Source: VFZN01 sp963709325
GTDB lineage: Bacteria; Acidobacteriota; Vicinamibacteria; Vicinamibacterales; UBA2999
Length of the DNA: 64,000 nt
Assembly: GCA_963709325.1 (NCBI GenBank)
Contig: CAVPVV010000003.1
Coordinates: 2,976,001 to 3,040,000 of the forward strand
Reading direction: 5' to 3'
Each line of letters opens with the position of its first letter. Position 1 is the stretch's first letter. The notes below the pieces were generated by a model. The model made no database searches and was not told where the DNA came from. It was given only the letters and a program-made list of their open reading frames with translations. The translations under genes and the position numbers were made by a program. Positions 35,027 to 43,341 of the stretch are shown here, one piece after another.

Positions 35027-37918
35027 ATGTCTTTGCTGGCCCGTCCCTCTGCCGTCGCGTGGTTTGCGGCGCTGGTTCCCGGTGCGTGTCTCTTACTGGG
35101 GCTGGCCGGCTGGAGGTACGCCGATCGGACGCTCGAGTTGTGCGGCCTCCTGCTCGTCGCGATCCTGCTGTCCGCCTACAAGCCGCGTCGCGGCTCGGTC
35201 GGCGAGGGTGACATCATGCAGCCCTCGTTCGTGGCCGAATTCGCCGCGCTGGTGATGATTGGCCTGCCGCTCGCGCTGGCCGTGTCGGCGGCCAGCGAGA
35301 TCGCCCACGGGCTCGCACAGGCGCCGCGCCGCCGCCGCATTCTCGACTCCTCCATTCACGTGGCGACCGCCTTGATGGCGATGGAGTCGGCCGGCGCCGT
35401 CTTCAGGGCTTTCGGCGGGATTCCCGGGGCGCTCGCCTGGCCCTGGCATGTGCTGCCCACTGCCACTGCCGCGGCCGCGTACTGCATCGTGCGCAGCACG
35501 GTCGTCCGCTTCATCGTGCCGCTCGTCAGCCGCAGGCGCGCCGAGGCCGACTGGTCGTCCCGTGCCGCCCGCGCGTGGCCGGCCTACGCGCTCGGCGCGA
35601 CCATCGGCGTTGCGATTGCCGAAGTAGTTGCGCACGGACGATGGGAACTGCTGCCGGCGATTGCCGTCCCGCTCTACTTCGCGTACCACGCCTACTGTGG
35701 TTCGCTCGACCGGATCGAGGAGGAGCACCGGCGCCGCGAGGTCATCGACTCGCTCGTCCAGGGCATGGCCGTCGTCAACAGCAGCGGCGAAGTCACGTTG
35801 TGGAGCGACGTGCTCGAGCGGATGGTCGGACGGGTACGCAGCCAGGCGATCGGCCGCTCGTTCACCGAAGCGATGCCGGCGCTCGCCAGGACCGATCTGC
35901 CGCAGGCGGTTGACGAGGTGCTGGCGTCCGGCTCGCCGCGAATCATCTCGCGATTGACCGTCACGGTCGGGTCCGCTGCCCGCCTCGTCGACGTCCGCGT
36001 GCTGCCGGTTGACGGCGGCGCGACGCTGCTGTGGCTCGACGTCACCGCCAGCGCTCGTGACGATGCGGCGGCGGAAAGAGCGGGGACGCGGCTCGCCTTG
36101 GCCGCGGAGTCGGCAAACGACGGGCTGTGGGAATGGGACCTCCGGACGCAGGAGTGCTTCTTCTCGGGCCGCTGGAAAACCATCGTCGGATTAGGTGTGG
36201 ACGCCCCTGCGAGCCACCCCACCGATTGGTTCGCCCGAGTGCACCCTGACGATCTGCGATCGCTGAAGGACGCTATTCGCCGTCATCTCGCCGGCGACAC
36301 GAAGAGCCTCGAGCACGAGCACCGGCTGCGGCACGAGGACGGCAGCTACCGGTGGGTGTCGTGCCGCGGCGTGGCCGCGCCCGGACCTAGCGGCCGGCCG
36401 GCGCGACTGGCCGGCGCCCTCACCGATCGGCTCGACGGTCCTATCCGCGAAGCCCACGCCGGGCTCATCGATCCGCTGACCGGCCTGGCCAACCGGACCG
36501 TCTTCGTCGAGCGGCTCGGCCGGCGGCTCACCGAGCTGAAGCGGCGGCCCGACGGCGATCGCTTTGCCGTGCTCTACCTCGATCTCGATCGGTTCAAGGT
36601 GGTCAACGACAGCCTTGGCCATATGGTTGGCGACGAGCTGCTGTGCGGCGTGTCGCGGCGCCTCGAGGAATGTCTGAGGCCGGCCGACCTGCTGGCGCGG
36701 CTCGGTGGCGACGAGTTCGCGGTCCTGGTGAGCAACCTCGGTAGCGAAGCGCAGGCCAATACCGTGGCCTTCCGCATTCAGGAGGCGCTGAAGGCGCCGT
36801 TTGCGATCGGCGGGCGCGAGGTCTTCACGACCGCGAGCATCGGCATCGCGCTGTCGTTCTCGCACTACGAGACGCCGGACGAGATGATGCGGGACGCCGA
36901 CACCGCGATGTATCACGCGAAGACGAGCGGCAAGGCGCGTCACGAGCTGTTCGATGCCGACATGCACGCTCGCGTCCGCGACCGGCTGGGGCTGGAGAAC
37001 GATTTGCGCCACGCCGTGTCGAACAGCGCCTTCGAGGTCCACTACCAGCCGATCGTGCTGCTCAACACCGGTATGTGCGTCGGGTTCGAGTCGCTGATTC
37101 GCTGGCAGCGCAACGGGGAGGCCGTGTCGCCGGCCACCTTCATCCCTCTTGCCGAGGAGCTCGGCCTGATCGAGCCGCTCGGCACCTGGGTACTCCGCGA
37201 GGCCTGCCAGACGTTCGCGCGATGGCAGCGCCGCTTTCCTGGACGCCTCGACTACATCACCGTCAATGTCTCGAGCCGTCAGCTCGTTCACCAGAACTTC
37301 CTCAGCGTCGTCGAGAAGGCCGTGGCCGACGCACGGCTCGAGCCGAACCAGCTCCGGCTCGAGATCACCGAGACCGCGTTGATGGAGAACCCGAACGGAG
37401 CGGCGCAGCTGCTGCGCGACCTCCGTGACTTCGGAGTGAAGATCTATCTCGACGACTTCGGTACCGGCTACTCGTCGCTCAGCCACCTGCACCGCCTGCC
37501 GGTGGATGCCCTGAAGATCGATCGCTCGTTCGTCAAGAGCCTGCTGCAGGCGGATCGGCCGGCGATCGTCGAGAGCATTCTGGCGCTCGCGCACACGCTC
37601 AACACCAACGTCGTGGCCGAAGGTATCGAGACCGACGTGCAGGCCCTCGAGCTCGAGCGCCTCGGGTGTACTCACGCGCAGGGGTACCTGTTCTCGAAGC
37701 CGCTGCCGATTCCGGCGGTGGAGGAGCTGCTCACGCGCGATCGCGCGCTCGGGCCCAAGGGGCGTCCGGCCGCGCCCCCCGAGCCCGCCGAGCGCGGCGT
37801 GTTCGGCGTTTCGGGTCCGCTGACCTGGCCGGACGGCGCGTCAGGAGAAGCCGTCGCCGTTGGCGAGGCCGCCGCTGGGCTGACGCGCGGGCTCGCGAAA
37901 CTCCGCCCCGCCGGCTAA
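35027..37918 (+). CDS. Membrane PAS-GGDEF-EAL cyclic-di-GMP protein
   Basis: 963 residues. A membrane part of several helices (about 1-230) leads to two PAS domains (about 235-345; 350-465, with WFARVHPDDLRSLKDAIRRH). The GGDEF domain (about 480-640) has RLGGDEFAVLV and an inhibitory RPAD site (RxxD) five residues earlier, so it should be active and product-inhibited. The EAL domain (about 655-905) has VHYQPIV, FESLIRW in place of the EAL triad, VNVSSRQL, LEITETALM, DDFGTGYSSLSHL, LKIDRSFV and EGIET, so most metal and catalytic residues are kept. Net synthesis or breakdown of c-di-GMP cannot be told from sequence. Confidence 0.88.
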   Translation: MSLLARPSAVAWFAALVPGACLLLGLAGWRYADRTLELCGLLLVAILLSAYKPRRGSVGEGDIMQPSFVAEFAALVMIGLPLALAVSAASEIAHGLAQAPRRRRILDSSIHVATALMAMESAGAVFRAFGGIPGALAWPWHVLPTATAAAAYCIVRSTVVRFIVPLVSRRRAEADWSSRAARAWPAYALGATIGVAIAEVVAHGRWELLPAIAVPLYFAYHAYCGSLDRIEEEHRRREVIDSLVQGMAVVNSSGEVTLWSDVLERMVGRVRSQAIGRSFTEAMPALARTDLPQAVDEVLASGSPRIISRLTVTVGSAARLVDVRVLPVDGGATLLWLDVTASARDDAAAERAGTRLALAAESANDGLWEWDLRTQECFFSGRWKTIVGLGVDAPASHPTDWFARVHPDDLRSLKDAIRRHLAGDTKSLEHEHRLRHEDGSYRWVSCRGVAAPGPSGRPARLAGALTDRLDGPIREAHAGLIDPLTGLANRTVFVERLGRRLTELKRRPDGDRFAVLYLDLDRFKVVNDSLGHMVGDELLCGVSRRLEECLRPADLLARLGGDEFAVLVSNLGSEAQANTVAFRIQEALKAPFAIGGREVFTTASIGIALSFSHYETPDEMMRDADTAMYHAKTSGKARHELFDADMHARVRDRLGLENDLRHAVSNSAFEVHYQPIVLLNTGMCVGFESLIRWQRNGEAVSPATFIPLAEELGLIEPLGTWVLREACQTFARWQRRFPGRLDYITVNVSSRQLVHQNFLSVVEKAVADARLEPNQLRLEITETALMENPNGAAQLLRDLRDFGVKIYLDDFGTGYSSLSHLHRLPVDALKIDRSFVKSLLQADRPAIVESILALAHTLNTNVVAEGIETDVQALELERLGCTHAQGYLFSKPLPIPAVEELLTRDRALGPKGRPAAPPEPAERGVFGVSGPLTWPDGASGEAVAVGEAAAGLTRGLAKLRPAG

Positions 37919-38241
37919 TCGGGGTCGATGGCTGAGCGCGGCGTCTCGGTCACGCCCATCGCATAGGCCAGCGCTCGCCGCTGATCCGAGGGAAGAAAGC
38001 GCACGCCGAAGCCGCGCGCGGTATCGCGGAAAACGACCTCGGCGGGTACCGTGAACCGCCGTCCGTCGAACGCCACGGTGACCGAGATCGACGTCGCCGG
38101 TTCGGGTGCCGGCGCGTCGTCCACGAAACAGCCGCCCGGATTGAGGCCGATGACCTGACAGAGGTGAGGGCCGGAGGCGTCGGTCCAGACCGCCTCGAAG
38201 GGGCCCGGCGTTCGCGCATGCTCACGACGCTCGCCGCTCAT
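37915..38241 (-). CDS. PilZ-like domain protein
   Basis: 108 residues from ATG 38241. It has RREHAR (RxxxR, c-di-GMP-binding type), GPHLCQVIGLNPGGCFVDD, where the usual D/N-x-S-x-x-G is partly kept, and a beta strand set ending in GFGVRFLPSDQRRALAYAM. This suggests a one-domain PilZ receptor for c-di-GMP. It converges on the GGDEF-EAL gene with 4 bp overlap, so the pair may act together, though they are transcribed apart. The start agrees with TATCAT seven bases upstream on the minus strand. Confidence 0.6.
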   Translation of the reverse strand: MSGERREHARTPGPFEAVWTDASGPHLCQVIGLNPGGCFVDDAPAPEPATSISVTVAFDGRRFTVPAEVVFRDTARGFGVRFLPSDQRRALAYAMGVTETPRSAIDPD

Positions 38242-38248
38242 CGGCGCG

Positions 38249-38254
38249 ATGATA
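38249..38254 (-). promoter_or_regulatory. -10-like box TATCAT for the PilZ-like gene
   Basis: On the minus strand TATCAT ends seven bases before the ATG at 38241, with no ribosome-binding site. The divergent acetamidase gene has its own box 29 bp away. Confidence 0.45.
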
Positions 38255-38282
38255 GCGCAGCACGTCATGCCAGACGCGCGGC

Positions 38283-38288
38283 TATACT
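38283..38288 (+). promoter_or_regulatory. -10-like box TATACT for the acetamidase-like gene
   Basis: TATACT ends six bases before the ATG at 38295 (CCGCCG between), with no ribosome-binding site. Confidence 0.5.
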
Positions 38289-38294
38289 CCGCCG

Positions 38295-39326
38295 ATGATC
38301 CAATCCCGTGCAAATGCTTCCGCAGCCTCGGTGATCATCGCGATTTGGGTGACGGCAGCGTTCGTGCTGCAGGCGCAGCAGGCGCACGATCTGCCGCTTG
38401 CTCCGCACAACGTGCACTGGGGCTACTACGACGCGTCGCTGAAGCCGGTCCTGACGATCGAGTCGGGCGCCCGCGTGCACGTGGAGACGATGGTCGCCCG
38501 CGGGCTCGAGCGGCTGCGCCTCGCCGGCGCCGCCGAGAACGAGATCCCCGAGTCGCTGAAGGCAGTGGAGGCGGCGGTGAAGACCCGCGGTCCCGGCGCG
38601 CATCCGCTCACCGGGCCGATCGCTGTCACCGGCGCCGAGCCGGGAGATTCGCTGGAGGTGCGGATCGGGGATATCGCGTTTCTCCACCCGTACGGCGTAA
38701 TCGGGTTCCTGCCCGGCGGCGGCACGCTGCCCGGCGAGTTCCCATATGCCTATCTGAAGCTGGTTCGCTTCGACCCGGGCGGACGGACGGCGGCGCTGGC
38801 GCCCGGCGTGCAGGTTCCGCTCAGGCCGTTCTTCGGGTCGATCGGCGTCGCCCCGCCGGTGTTGTCCGGCCGGGTGTCGAGCGGCCCTCCGGGCCCGCAC
38901 GTCGGGAACCTGGACATCAAGGAAGTCGGCGCGGGCAGCATCGTCTATCTGCCTGTGCACGTGCCGGGCGCGCTGCTGTCAATCGGTGACGGCCATGCCG
39001 CGCAAGGCGACGGTGAAGTGACCGGAACCGCTATCGAGACGTCGCTCTCGACCACGTTGCAGATCACGCTGCGCAAGAAGAAGCCGCTCCGCTACGCCCG
39101 CATCGAGACGCCGACGCACATGATTACGATCGGCCTCGACGAGGACCTCGACGAAGCGGCACGCATCGCGACGCGCGAGATGATCGACTACCTCGTCACC
39201 GAAAAGGGGTTGACGCGTGACGACGCGTACATTCTGTGCTCAGCGGCGGTGGACCTCCGCGTCAGCCAGAACGTGGACGTGACGAAGGGGGTGCACGCGA
39301 TGCTCGCAAAGGCGCTGTTTCGGTGA
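38295..39326 (+). CDS. Secreted acetamidase/formamidase (FmdA/AmdA) family protein
   Basis: 343 residues. After an N-terminal hydrophobic stretch (ASVIIAIWVTAAFVLQAQQ) the protein has the FmdA/AmdA features: HNVHWGYYD, HPLTGPIAVTGAEPGDSLEV, PPGPHVGNLDIKEVG, and LSIGDGHAAQGDGEVTGTA, where the His and Asp/Glu residues bind metal or substrate, then THMITIGLDEDLDEAA. The family hydrolyses short-chain amides to acid and ammonia. Secretion is inferred from the N-terminus. The stop triplet (39324-39326) touches the first heptad of the adjacent repeat array. Confidence 0.85.
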   Translation: MIQSRANASAASVIIAIWVTAAFVLQAQQAHDLPLAPHNVHWGYYDASLKPVLTIESGARVHVETMVARGLERLRLAGAAENEIPESLKAVEAAVKTRGPGAHPLTGPIAVTGAEPGDSLEVRIGDIAFLHPYGVIGFLPGGGTLPGEFPYAYLKLVRFDPGGRTAALAPGVQVPLRPFFGSIGVAPPVLSGRVSSGPPGPHVGNLDIKEVGAGSIVYLPVHVPGALLSIGDGHAAQGDGEVTGTAIETSLSTTLQITLRKKKPLRYARIETPTHMITIGLDEDLDEAARIATREMIDYLVTEKGLTRDDAYILCSAAVDLRVSQNVDVTKGVHAMLAKALFR

Positions 39327-39374
39327 ACCGGGAACCGGGAACCAGGAACCAGGAACCAGGAACTAGGAACTGGG
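39326..39374. repeat. Heptad repeat array, 7 units of AACC(A/G)GG type
   Basis: Seven direct 7-bp units: AACCGGG twice, AACCAGG three times, AACTAGG and AACTGGG, followed by a decayed AACGGGT. The last base of the acetamidase stop is the first base of the array. The reverse complement (e.g. CCTAGTT) is what appears in the second array at 39900-39976, so the two arrays face each other around the four-helix-bundle gene. Confidence 0.9.
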
Positions 39375-39380
39375 AACGGG

Positions 39381-39761
39381 TCACTCCTGTTGGTTCAAAC
39401 GGTGCTCGACGGACCGCAGAAGGCCATGCAGCATGCGGCCGACTTCCTGAGATCGAACAAGGAGATCGGTGGCTACGTCGGCGCGCAGGGCGTCGACTCG
39501 CTTTGCCAATTCCAGCTGGGTATCAAGCTCGGCGTCGCTTCCCACGGCAATTCGAACATGGGCGGCCAGTACGCGGCGCTGATTGCGGGCCCAGCCCTCA
39601 GCGATGTTCGACGGAATGGAGACCGCCGTCCGTTGGAGTTCGGTTCCCAGCACGAACCGGTCGGCAGGCTGCATTCGTCTCGCGGCCAGGTAGACATCAG
39701 TTGAGAGTGCCATGGCTCTCTGCCACACGAGCAGGTCGCGATGCGAGTGTACGGTGCTCAT
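39381..39761 (-). CDS. Four-helix-bundle protein of the 23S rRNA intervening-sequence (IVP, TIGR02436) type
   Basis: 126 residues from ATG 39761, behind GAGAGG. The family signature is plain: HRDLLVWQRAMALSTDVY at the start, then AVSIPSNIAEGWARN, AVGSDAELDTQLELAKRV and a last helix. Relatives are encoded in some 23S rRNA intervening sequences and as free genes, and resemble the Avd accessory protein of diversity-generating retroelements; their function is unclear. The gene is alone, antisense to its neighbours, with repeat arrays at both ends. The upstream frame extension to 39881 lacks family similarity and is left out. Confidence 0.9.
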   Translation of the reverse strand: MSTVHSHRDLLVWQRAMALSTDVYLAARRMQPADRFVLGTELQRTAVSIPSNIAEGWARNQRRVLAAHVRIAVGSDAELDTQLELAKRVDALRADVATDLLVRSQEVGRMLHGLLRSVEHRLNQQE

Positions 39762-39899
39762 GAACCTCTCGCCGAGCACAGACCGTGCCCGTCGCGTTCT
39801 CCCGGCAAAGAAGCAAGGTGAGCCCGCGATGGGCGCTGAAACTGCACCCCTTGGCGCCCGAGCCGAGAGCAGTTTCCGCAATGCGTTCCAACGACGGAT

Positions 39900-39976
39900 T
39901 TCCTGCTTCCTGATCCCCAGTTCCTAGTTCCTAGTTCCTGCTTCCTAGTTCCTGCTTCCTGGTTCCTGCTTCCTGT
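39900..39976. repeat. Heptad repeat array, 11 units of TTCCT(A/G)(G/C) type
   Basis: Eleven 7-bp units: TTCCTGC, TTCCTGA, TCCCCAG (decayed), TTCCTAG twice, then mixed TTCCTGC, TTCCTAG, TTCCTGG and a final TTCCTGT. It is the inverted counterpart of the array at 39326-39374. It ends four bases before the TACAAT box of the isomerase gene, so the array also supplies that gene's -35 region. Confidence 0.9.
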
Positions 39977-39980
39977 CGCA

Positions 39981-39986
39981 TACAAT
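39981..39986 (+). promoter_or_regulatory. -10-like box TACAAT for the SurA-like gene
   Basis: TACAAT ends seven bases before the ATG at 39994, with no ribosome-binding site. Its -35 region falls inside the heptad repeat array. Confidence 0.5.
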
Positions 39987-39993
39987 TGATCGG

Positions 39994-41082
39994 ATGAAGA
40001 CACCCTGGTCGGCGCGCCATACACCCGTTCTTGTCGTTTTCGCCACTGCGATGCTGAGCGCAGCTTGCCAGTCGAAGCCGGCGGCGGCCCCGCCGCCTTC
40101 AGCCGATGCCTGGGCCACCGTCGATGGCCGCGAGATCAAACAGGATGCCGTCGACAAGGCCTACCGCCGCACGATGCAGATTGGCGCGACGCCGTCCGAC
40201 GACGAGGTGATGGCAGCCAAACTGAGTGTCCTCAACGACCTGATCGTCCAGGACATCCTGTTGCAGAAGGCGCGCGACCTGAAGATCGAGATCCCTGACA
40301 GCGAGCTCGACACGGCCTACGCCGACGCGCGTAAGGACATCCCCGAGGACCAGTTCCAGCAGGAGCTGACGCGCCGCAGCCTGACGCCGGCCGACATGCG
40401 CGAGGGGCTGCGCCACCAGTTGCTCGCCGACAAGGTGATCGAGCGCGAGGTCACGTCCAAGGTGAACATCACCGATCAGGACGTGAACGACTTCTACAAG
40501 GCCAACATCCAGCAGTTCAATCGCCCCGAGGAGTCGTTCCGGCTGGCCCAGATTGTCGTCACCCCGCAGCGCGAGGCTCAGCGCGTCAACCGGAGCGGCA
40601 ACGATGCCGGGACGCCGCAGGAGGCCGCGGCCAAGGCGCAGGCGATGATGGAGCGGTTGAAGCAGGGAGCCCAGTTCAGCGAGCTGGCCACCGACTTCTC
40701 CGAGGATCCGCAGTCGGCGCAGCGCGGGGGCGACCTCGGCTTCGTGCCGATGTCGGCGCTGCAGAAGGCGCCGCCGCCGCTGCGCGACGCCGTGCTCAAG
40801 GCCCAGCCTGGAACCGTGAGCGCGGTCACGGTCAACGGCGTGCACACCATCGTGCTGCTGATCGCGAGAGAGCCGGCCGGGCAGCGGGACCCGAGCATGC
40901 CGGAAGTGAAGCAGGCGATCTCCAGTAACCTGAAGAGCCGCAGGGAGCAGCTCCTGCAGGCGGCCTATCTCGGCGCCATCCGCAACAACGTGAAGGTAGT
41001 GAACCTGGCGGCGCAGCGCGTTCTCGACGGCCAGTCGAAGGCGCCGAGTCTCGCTCCCCAGGCGCCGGCTTCGCGTCCGTAA
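39994..41082 (+). CDS. SurA/PpiC-like peptidylprolyl isomerase lipoprotein
   Basis: 362 residues. Lipobox LSAAC (Cys near residue 24) follows a signal peptide, so it is anchored to a membrane in the periplasm. A SurA N-like helical chaperone region (AWATVDGREIKQDAVDKAY, QDILLQKARDLKIEIPD) precedes one parvulin domain with SFRLAQIVVTPQ, FSELATDFSEDPQSAQRGGD and LGFVPMSAL. It would assist folding of outer-membrane proteins, including the TonB receptors. No second parvulin domain is seen. The start agrees with the leaderless box. Confidence 0.85.
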   Translation: MKTPWSARHTPVLVVFATAMLSAACQSKPAAAPPPSADAWATVDGREIKQDAVDKAYRRTMQIGATPSDDEVMAAKLSVLNDLIVQDILLQKARDLKIEIPDSELDTAYADARKDIPEDQFQQELTRRSLTPADMREGLRHQLLADKVIEREVTSKVNITDQDVNDFYKANIQQFNRPEESFRLAQIVVTPQREAQRVNRSGNDAGTPQEAAAKAQAMMERLKQGAQFSELATDFSEDPQSAQRGGDLGFVPMSALQKAPPPLRDAVLKAQPGTVSAVTVNGVHTIVLLIAREPAGQRDPSMPEVKQAISSNLKSRREQLLQAAYLGAIRNNVKVVNLAAQRVLDGQSKAPSLAPQAPASRP

Positions 41083-41134
41083 CGTCCTCGCTCCGCTCGG
41101 ACTGCGGCCGCGCAGCGACCGCCTGCCAAAGGCA

Positions 41135-41140
41135 TAGAAT
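41135..41140 (+). promoter_or_regulatory. -10-like box TAGAAT for the epoxide-hydrolase-like gene
   Basis: TAGAAT ends six bases before the ATG at 41147 (CCGGCC between), with no ribosome-binding site. Confidence 0.5.
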
Positions 41141-41146
41141 CCGGCC

Positions 41147-42427
41147 ATGACGACCCGCTGGACTCGCCGGGATTGCCTTCGCGCCATCGCGGTCGCCCCG
41201 CTCGCGGCCGGCACGCTCAGGGAAACCCGCGTCGCCGCGCGGCAGGCGTCATCCGCCGAGCCATACGGCGCGGGCACGCTGCCCTCCGGCATCCGCTCGC
41301 GTGTGATCGCCGGGATCAACGGCATCGCGATGCACGTCCTCGAGGCCGGCTACGACCCGCCCGGCCGCCCCGGCGTGCTCCTCGTGCACGGCTTTCCCGA
41401 GCTCGGCTACAGCTGGCGCAAGATCATGCAGCCCCTGGCCGACGCCGGTTATCACGTGATCGCCCCGGACCAGCGTGGCTACGGCCGCAGCGGCGGCACC
41501 GAGGTTCGCTACGATGACGATCTCGCGCCATTCGCGACATTGAACCGCGTTCGCGATCTGCTGGCGCTGACCTCGGCACTCGGCCACCGCTCGCTCGCCG
41601 CCGTCGTCGGTCACGATTTCGGATCGCCCGTCGCCGCATGGTGTGCGCTGACCCGCCCCGACGTGTTCCGCTCGGTCGTGATGATGAGCGCCCCGTTCGC
41701 GGGGTCGCCGCGATTCCCGTTCAACACCGCGAACCAGCCGGCGACGCCACCTGCACCGGCACCCGACATGGATGCGGGGCTCGCGAAGCTGTCGCCACCG
41801 CGGAAGCACTACCAGACCTACTACACGACTCGCGAGGCGAACGCCAACATGTCGCATCCGCCGCAGGGCCTGCAGGCGTTGCTCCGCGCCTACTACCACG
41901 CGAAGAGCGCTGACTGGCCGGGGAACCAGCCGCATCCGCTGGCGGCGAACACTCCCGAAGAGTTCGCGAAGCTTCCGCGTTATTACGTGATGGATCTGGA
42001 CAAGGGCATGGCTGAACAGGTGGCGAGCGACATGCCGTCGGCCGCGCAGATCGCCGAATGCCAGTGGCTGCCCGATCGAGAGCTGGCGGTGTACGTCTCC
42101 GAATACGGCCGGACCGGCTTTCAAGGAGGGCTGCAGTCCTATCGCGTTGGCCGCGACCCGCGGCTCGGCGCCGAGCTTCTGCTGTTTGCCGGCCGCACCA
42201 TCGACGTGCCCGCCATGTTCGTCTCGGGCAAGAGCGACTGGGGCGTGTTCCAGCGCGCCGGCAGCTACGAAGCAATGCAGAAGACCGCGTGTACGAAGTT
42301 CGTGGCGACGCACCTGGTCGACGGCGCCGGCCACTGGGTGCAGCAGGAGCAGCCGGCGCGTGTCGCGTCGCACATCATCGACTTCCTGCGCGGCAACGGC
42401 CGGCCTGATCTTCAGTTCGCGATCTGA
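41147..42427 (+). CDS. Exported alpha/beta hydrolase, epoxide-hydrolase-like
   Basis: 426 residues. An Arg-Arg-rich Tat-like start (MTTRWTRRDCLRAIAVAPLA) precedes an alpha/beta hydrolase: VLLVHGFPELGYSW (HGxP oxyanion loop, typical of epoxide hydrolases), PDQRGYGRSGG, AAVVGHDFGSPVAAWCALT (Asp nucleophile in GHDxG) and a late GAGHWVQQEQPARV (His). A lid domain lies between. It opens epoxides to diols through an Asp-ester in this family; haloalkane dehalogenases share the nucleophile, so the substrate is uncertain. Its gene stands alone with a leaderless box. Confidence 0.8.
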   Translation: MTTRWTRRDCLRAIAVAPLAAGTLRETRVAARQASSAEPYGAGTLPSGIRSRVIAGINGIAMHVLEAGYDPPGRPGVLLVHGFPELGYSWRKIMQPLADAGYHVIAPDQRGYGRSGGTEVRYDDDLAPFATLNRVRDLLALTSALGHRSLAAVVGHDFGSPVAAWCALTRPDVFRSVVMMSAPFAGSPRFPFNTANQPATPPAPAPDMDAGLAKLSPPRKHYQTYYTTREANANMSHPPQGLQALLRAYYHAKSADWPGNQPHPLAANTPEEFAKLPRYYVMDLDKGMAEQVASDMPSAAQIAECQWLPDRELAVYVSEYGRTGFQGGLQSYRVGRDPRLGAELLLFAGRTIDVPAMFVSGKSDWGVFQRAGSYEAMQKTACTKFVATHLVDGAGHWVQQEQPARVASHIIDFLRGNGRPDLQFAI

Positions 42428-42455
42428 GCCTCGGCACGTTGCGTTGCGGCGGCCG

Positions 42456-43154
42456 TCACCGGGAGAGCGTGCCCGGCCGCGGGAGCAGATTCTCCCAGAT
42501 GCCAAGCTCGATCGAGGGACCGTGCGGCTCCACGCCGTGGAAGCGCAGCACCACGCCGTTGATCATCTGCTCGATGGTCAGCGGTGTCGGCGTCGGATTC
42601 GCGGGGTCGTCGGGGAACGGTCCGCTCACACAGAAGCGCGTGCCGTTGCCGCGCGCGCCAACCTGCCCGGGAGCAATGCCCAGCAATTCACCGCCTTGCG
42701 GGGCTCGGCCGTGACCCATCGGGTTGACCGGTGCGACGAGCGCGAAGTCGACCGTCGTGTCGCCTACCCCGGGAATCGTCACCGGCACGTTTTCGACCAG
42801 GTCCCAACCGGCGTCGAGCGGCGACATCAGAGCGAAGCCTCGAGCCTCGCCGGGCAGCGCGAACCCCACCGCTGTCACGCGCGGCCATTCCGGGGCATCG
42901 GACCGCGGAACCGACGTGTTGGCGACGAAGAAGCACGCTACCCGCAGCCCGGTTGTCCGTGCGCCCCAGGCCACCGCGATAGGCACGTCGGTTCCTGCCG
43001 ATGGGCTGGAGACAAATCCGGTGGCCAGCGTCGGGTGGAGAGATCCTCTGATCACGTGCGCGGACACGCCGGCCAGCGACACTGCAACCAGGGCGGCGGA
43101 CGCGGCAACTCGCATCCTCAGAGGTCGAACGGGGGAGAGCGACCTGAGCGTCAT
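42456..43154 (-). CDS. Secreted protein of unknown function
   Basis: 232 residues from ATG 43154, with GAGGTG a few bases upstream. A signal peptide (RVAASAALVAVSLAGVSAH) leads to a beta-rich mature part with PIAVAWGARTTGLRVACFFV, VTAVGFALPGEARGFAL and GVVLRFHGVEPHGPSIE. Two Cys (ACFF, FCVSG) may pair. No family is recognised. It converges on the hydrolase gene and diverges from the winged-helix regulator. Confidence 0.6.
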   Translation of the reverse strand: MTLRSLSPVRPLRMRVAASAALVAVSLAGVSAHVIRGSLHPTLATGFVSSPSAGTDVPIAVAWGARTTGLRVACFFVANTSVPRSDAPEWPRVTAVGFALPGEARGFALMSPLDAGWDLVENVPVTIPGVGDTTVDFALVAPVNPMGHGRAPQGGELLGIAPGQVGARGNGTRFCVSGPFPDDPANPTPTPLTIEQMINGVVLRFHGVEPHGPSIELGIWENLLPRPGTLSR

Positions 43155-43341
43155 GGGACACCTCGCTTTCGCCCGTAGTCTCGAGCCGCGGCGCGCCGCG
43201 GGCAATGGATGACCCGTGCTTTTCGGCTGATCTCCATCTGTGCGGGCAAGTTACTCAGAGAGCGTGACTTCGGCGCCGGGGTGGACGCCCGCGCGGCCTG
43301 GCCGTGCTATCCTGCCGCTCCCGCGACATGCCGGCGGCTCC

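Noticed and set aside
39381..39881. Longer start for the four-helix-bundle gene
   Set aside because: The 40 extra residues are Arg/Ala-rich with no family similarity, and GAGAGG precedes the ATG at 39761.
39326..39976. Diversity-generating retroelement around the IVP-type gene
   Set aside because: There is no reverse transcriptase or template/variable repeat pair nearby; only the Avd-like fold is shared.
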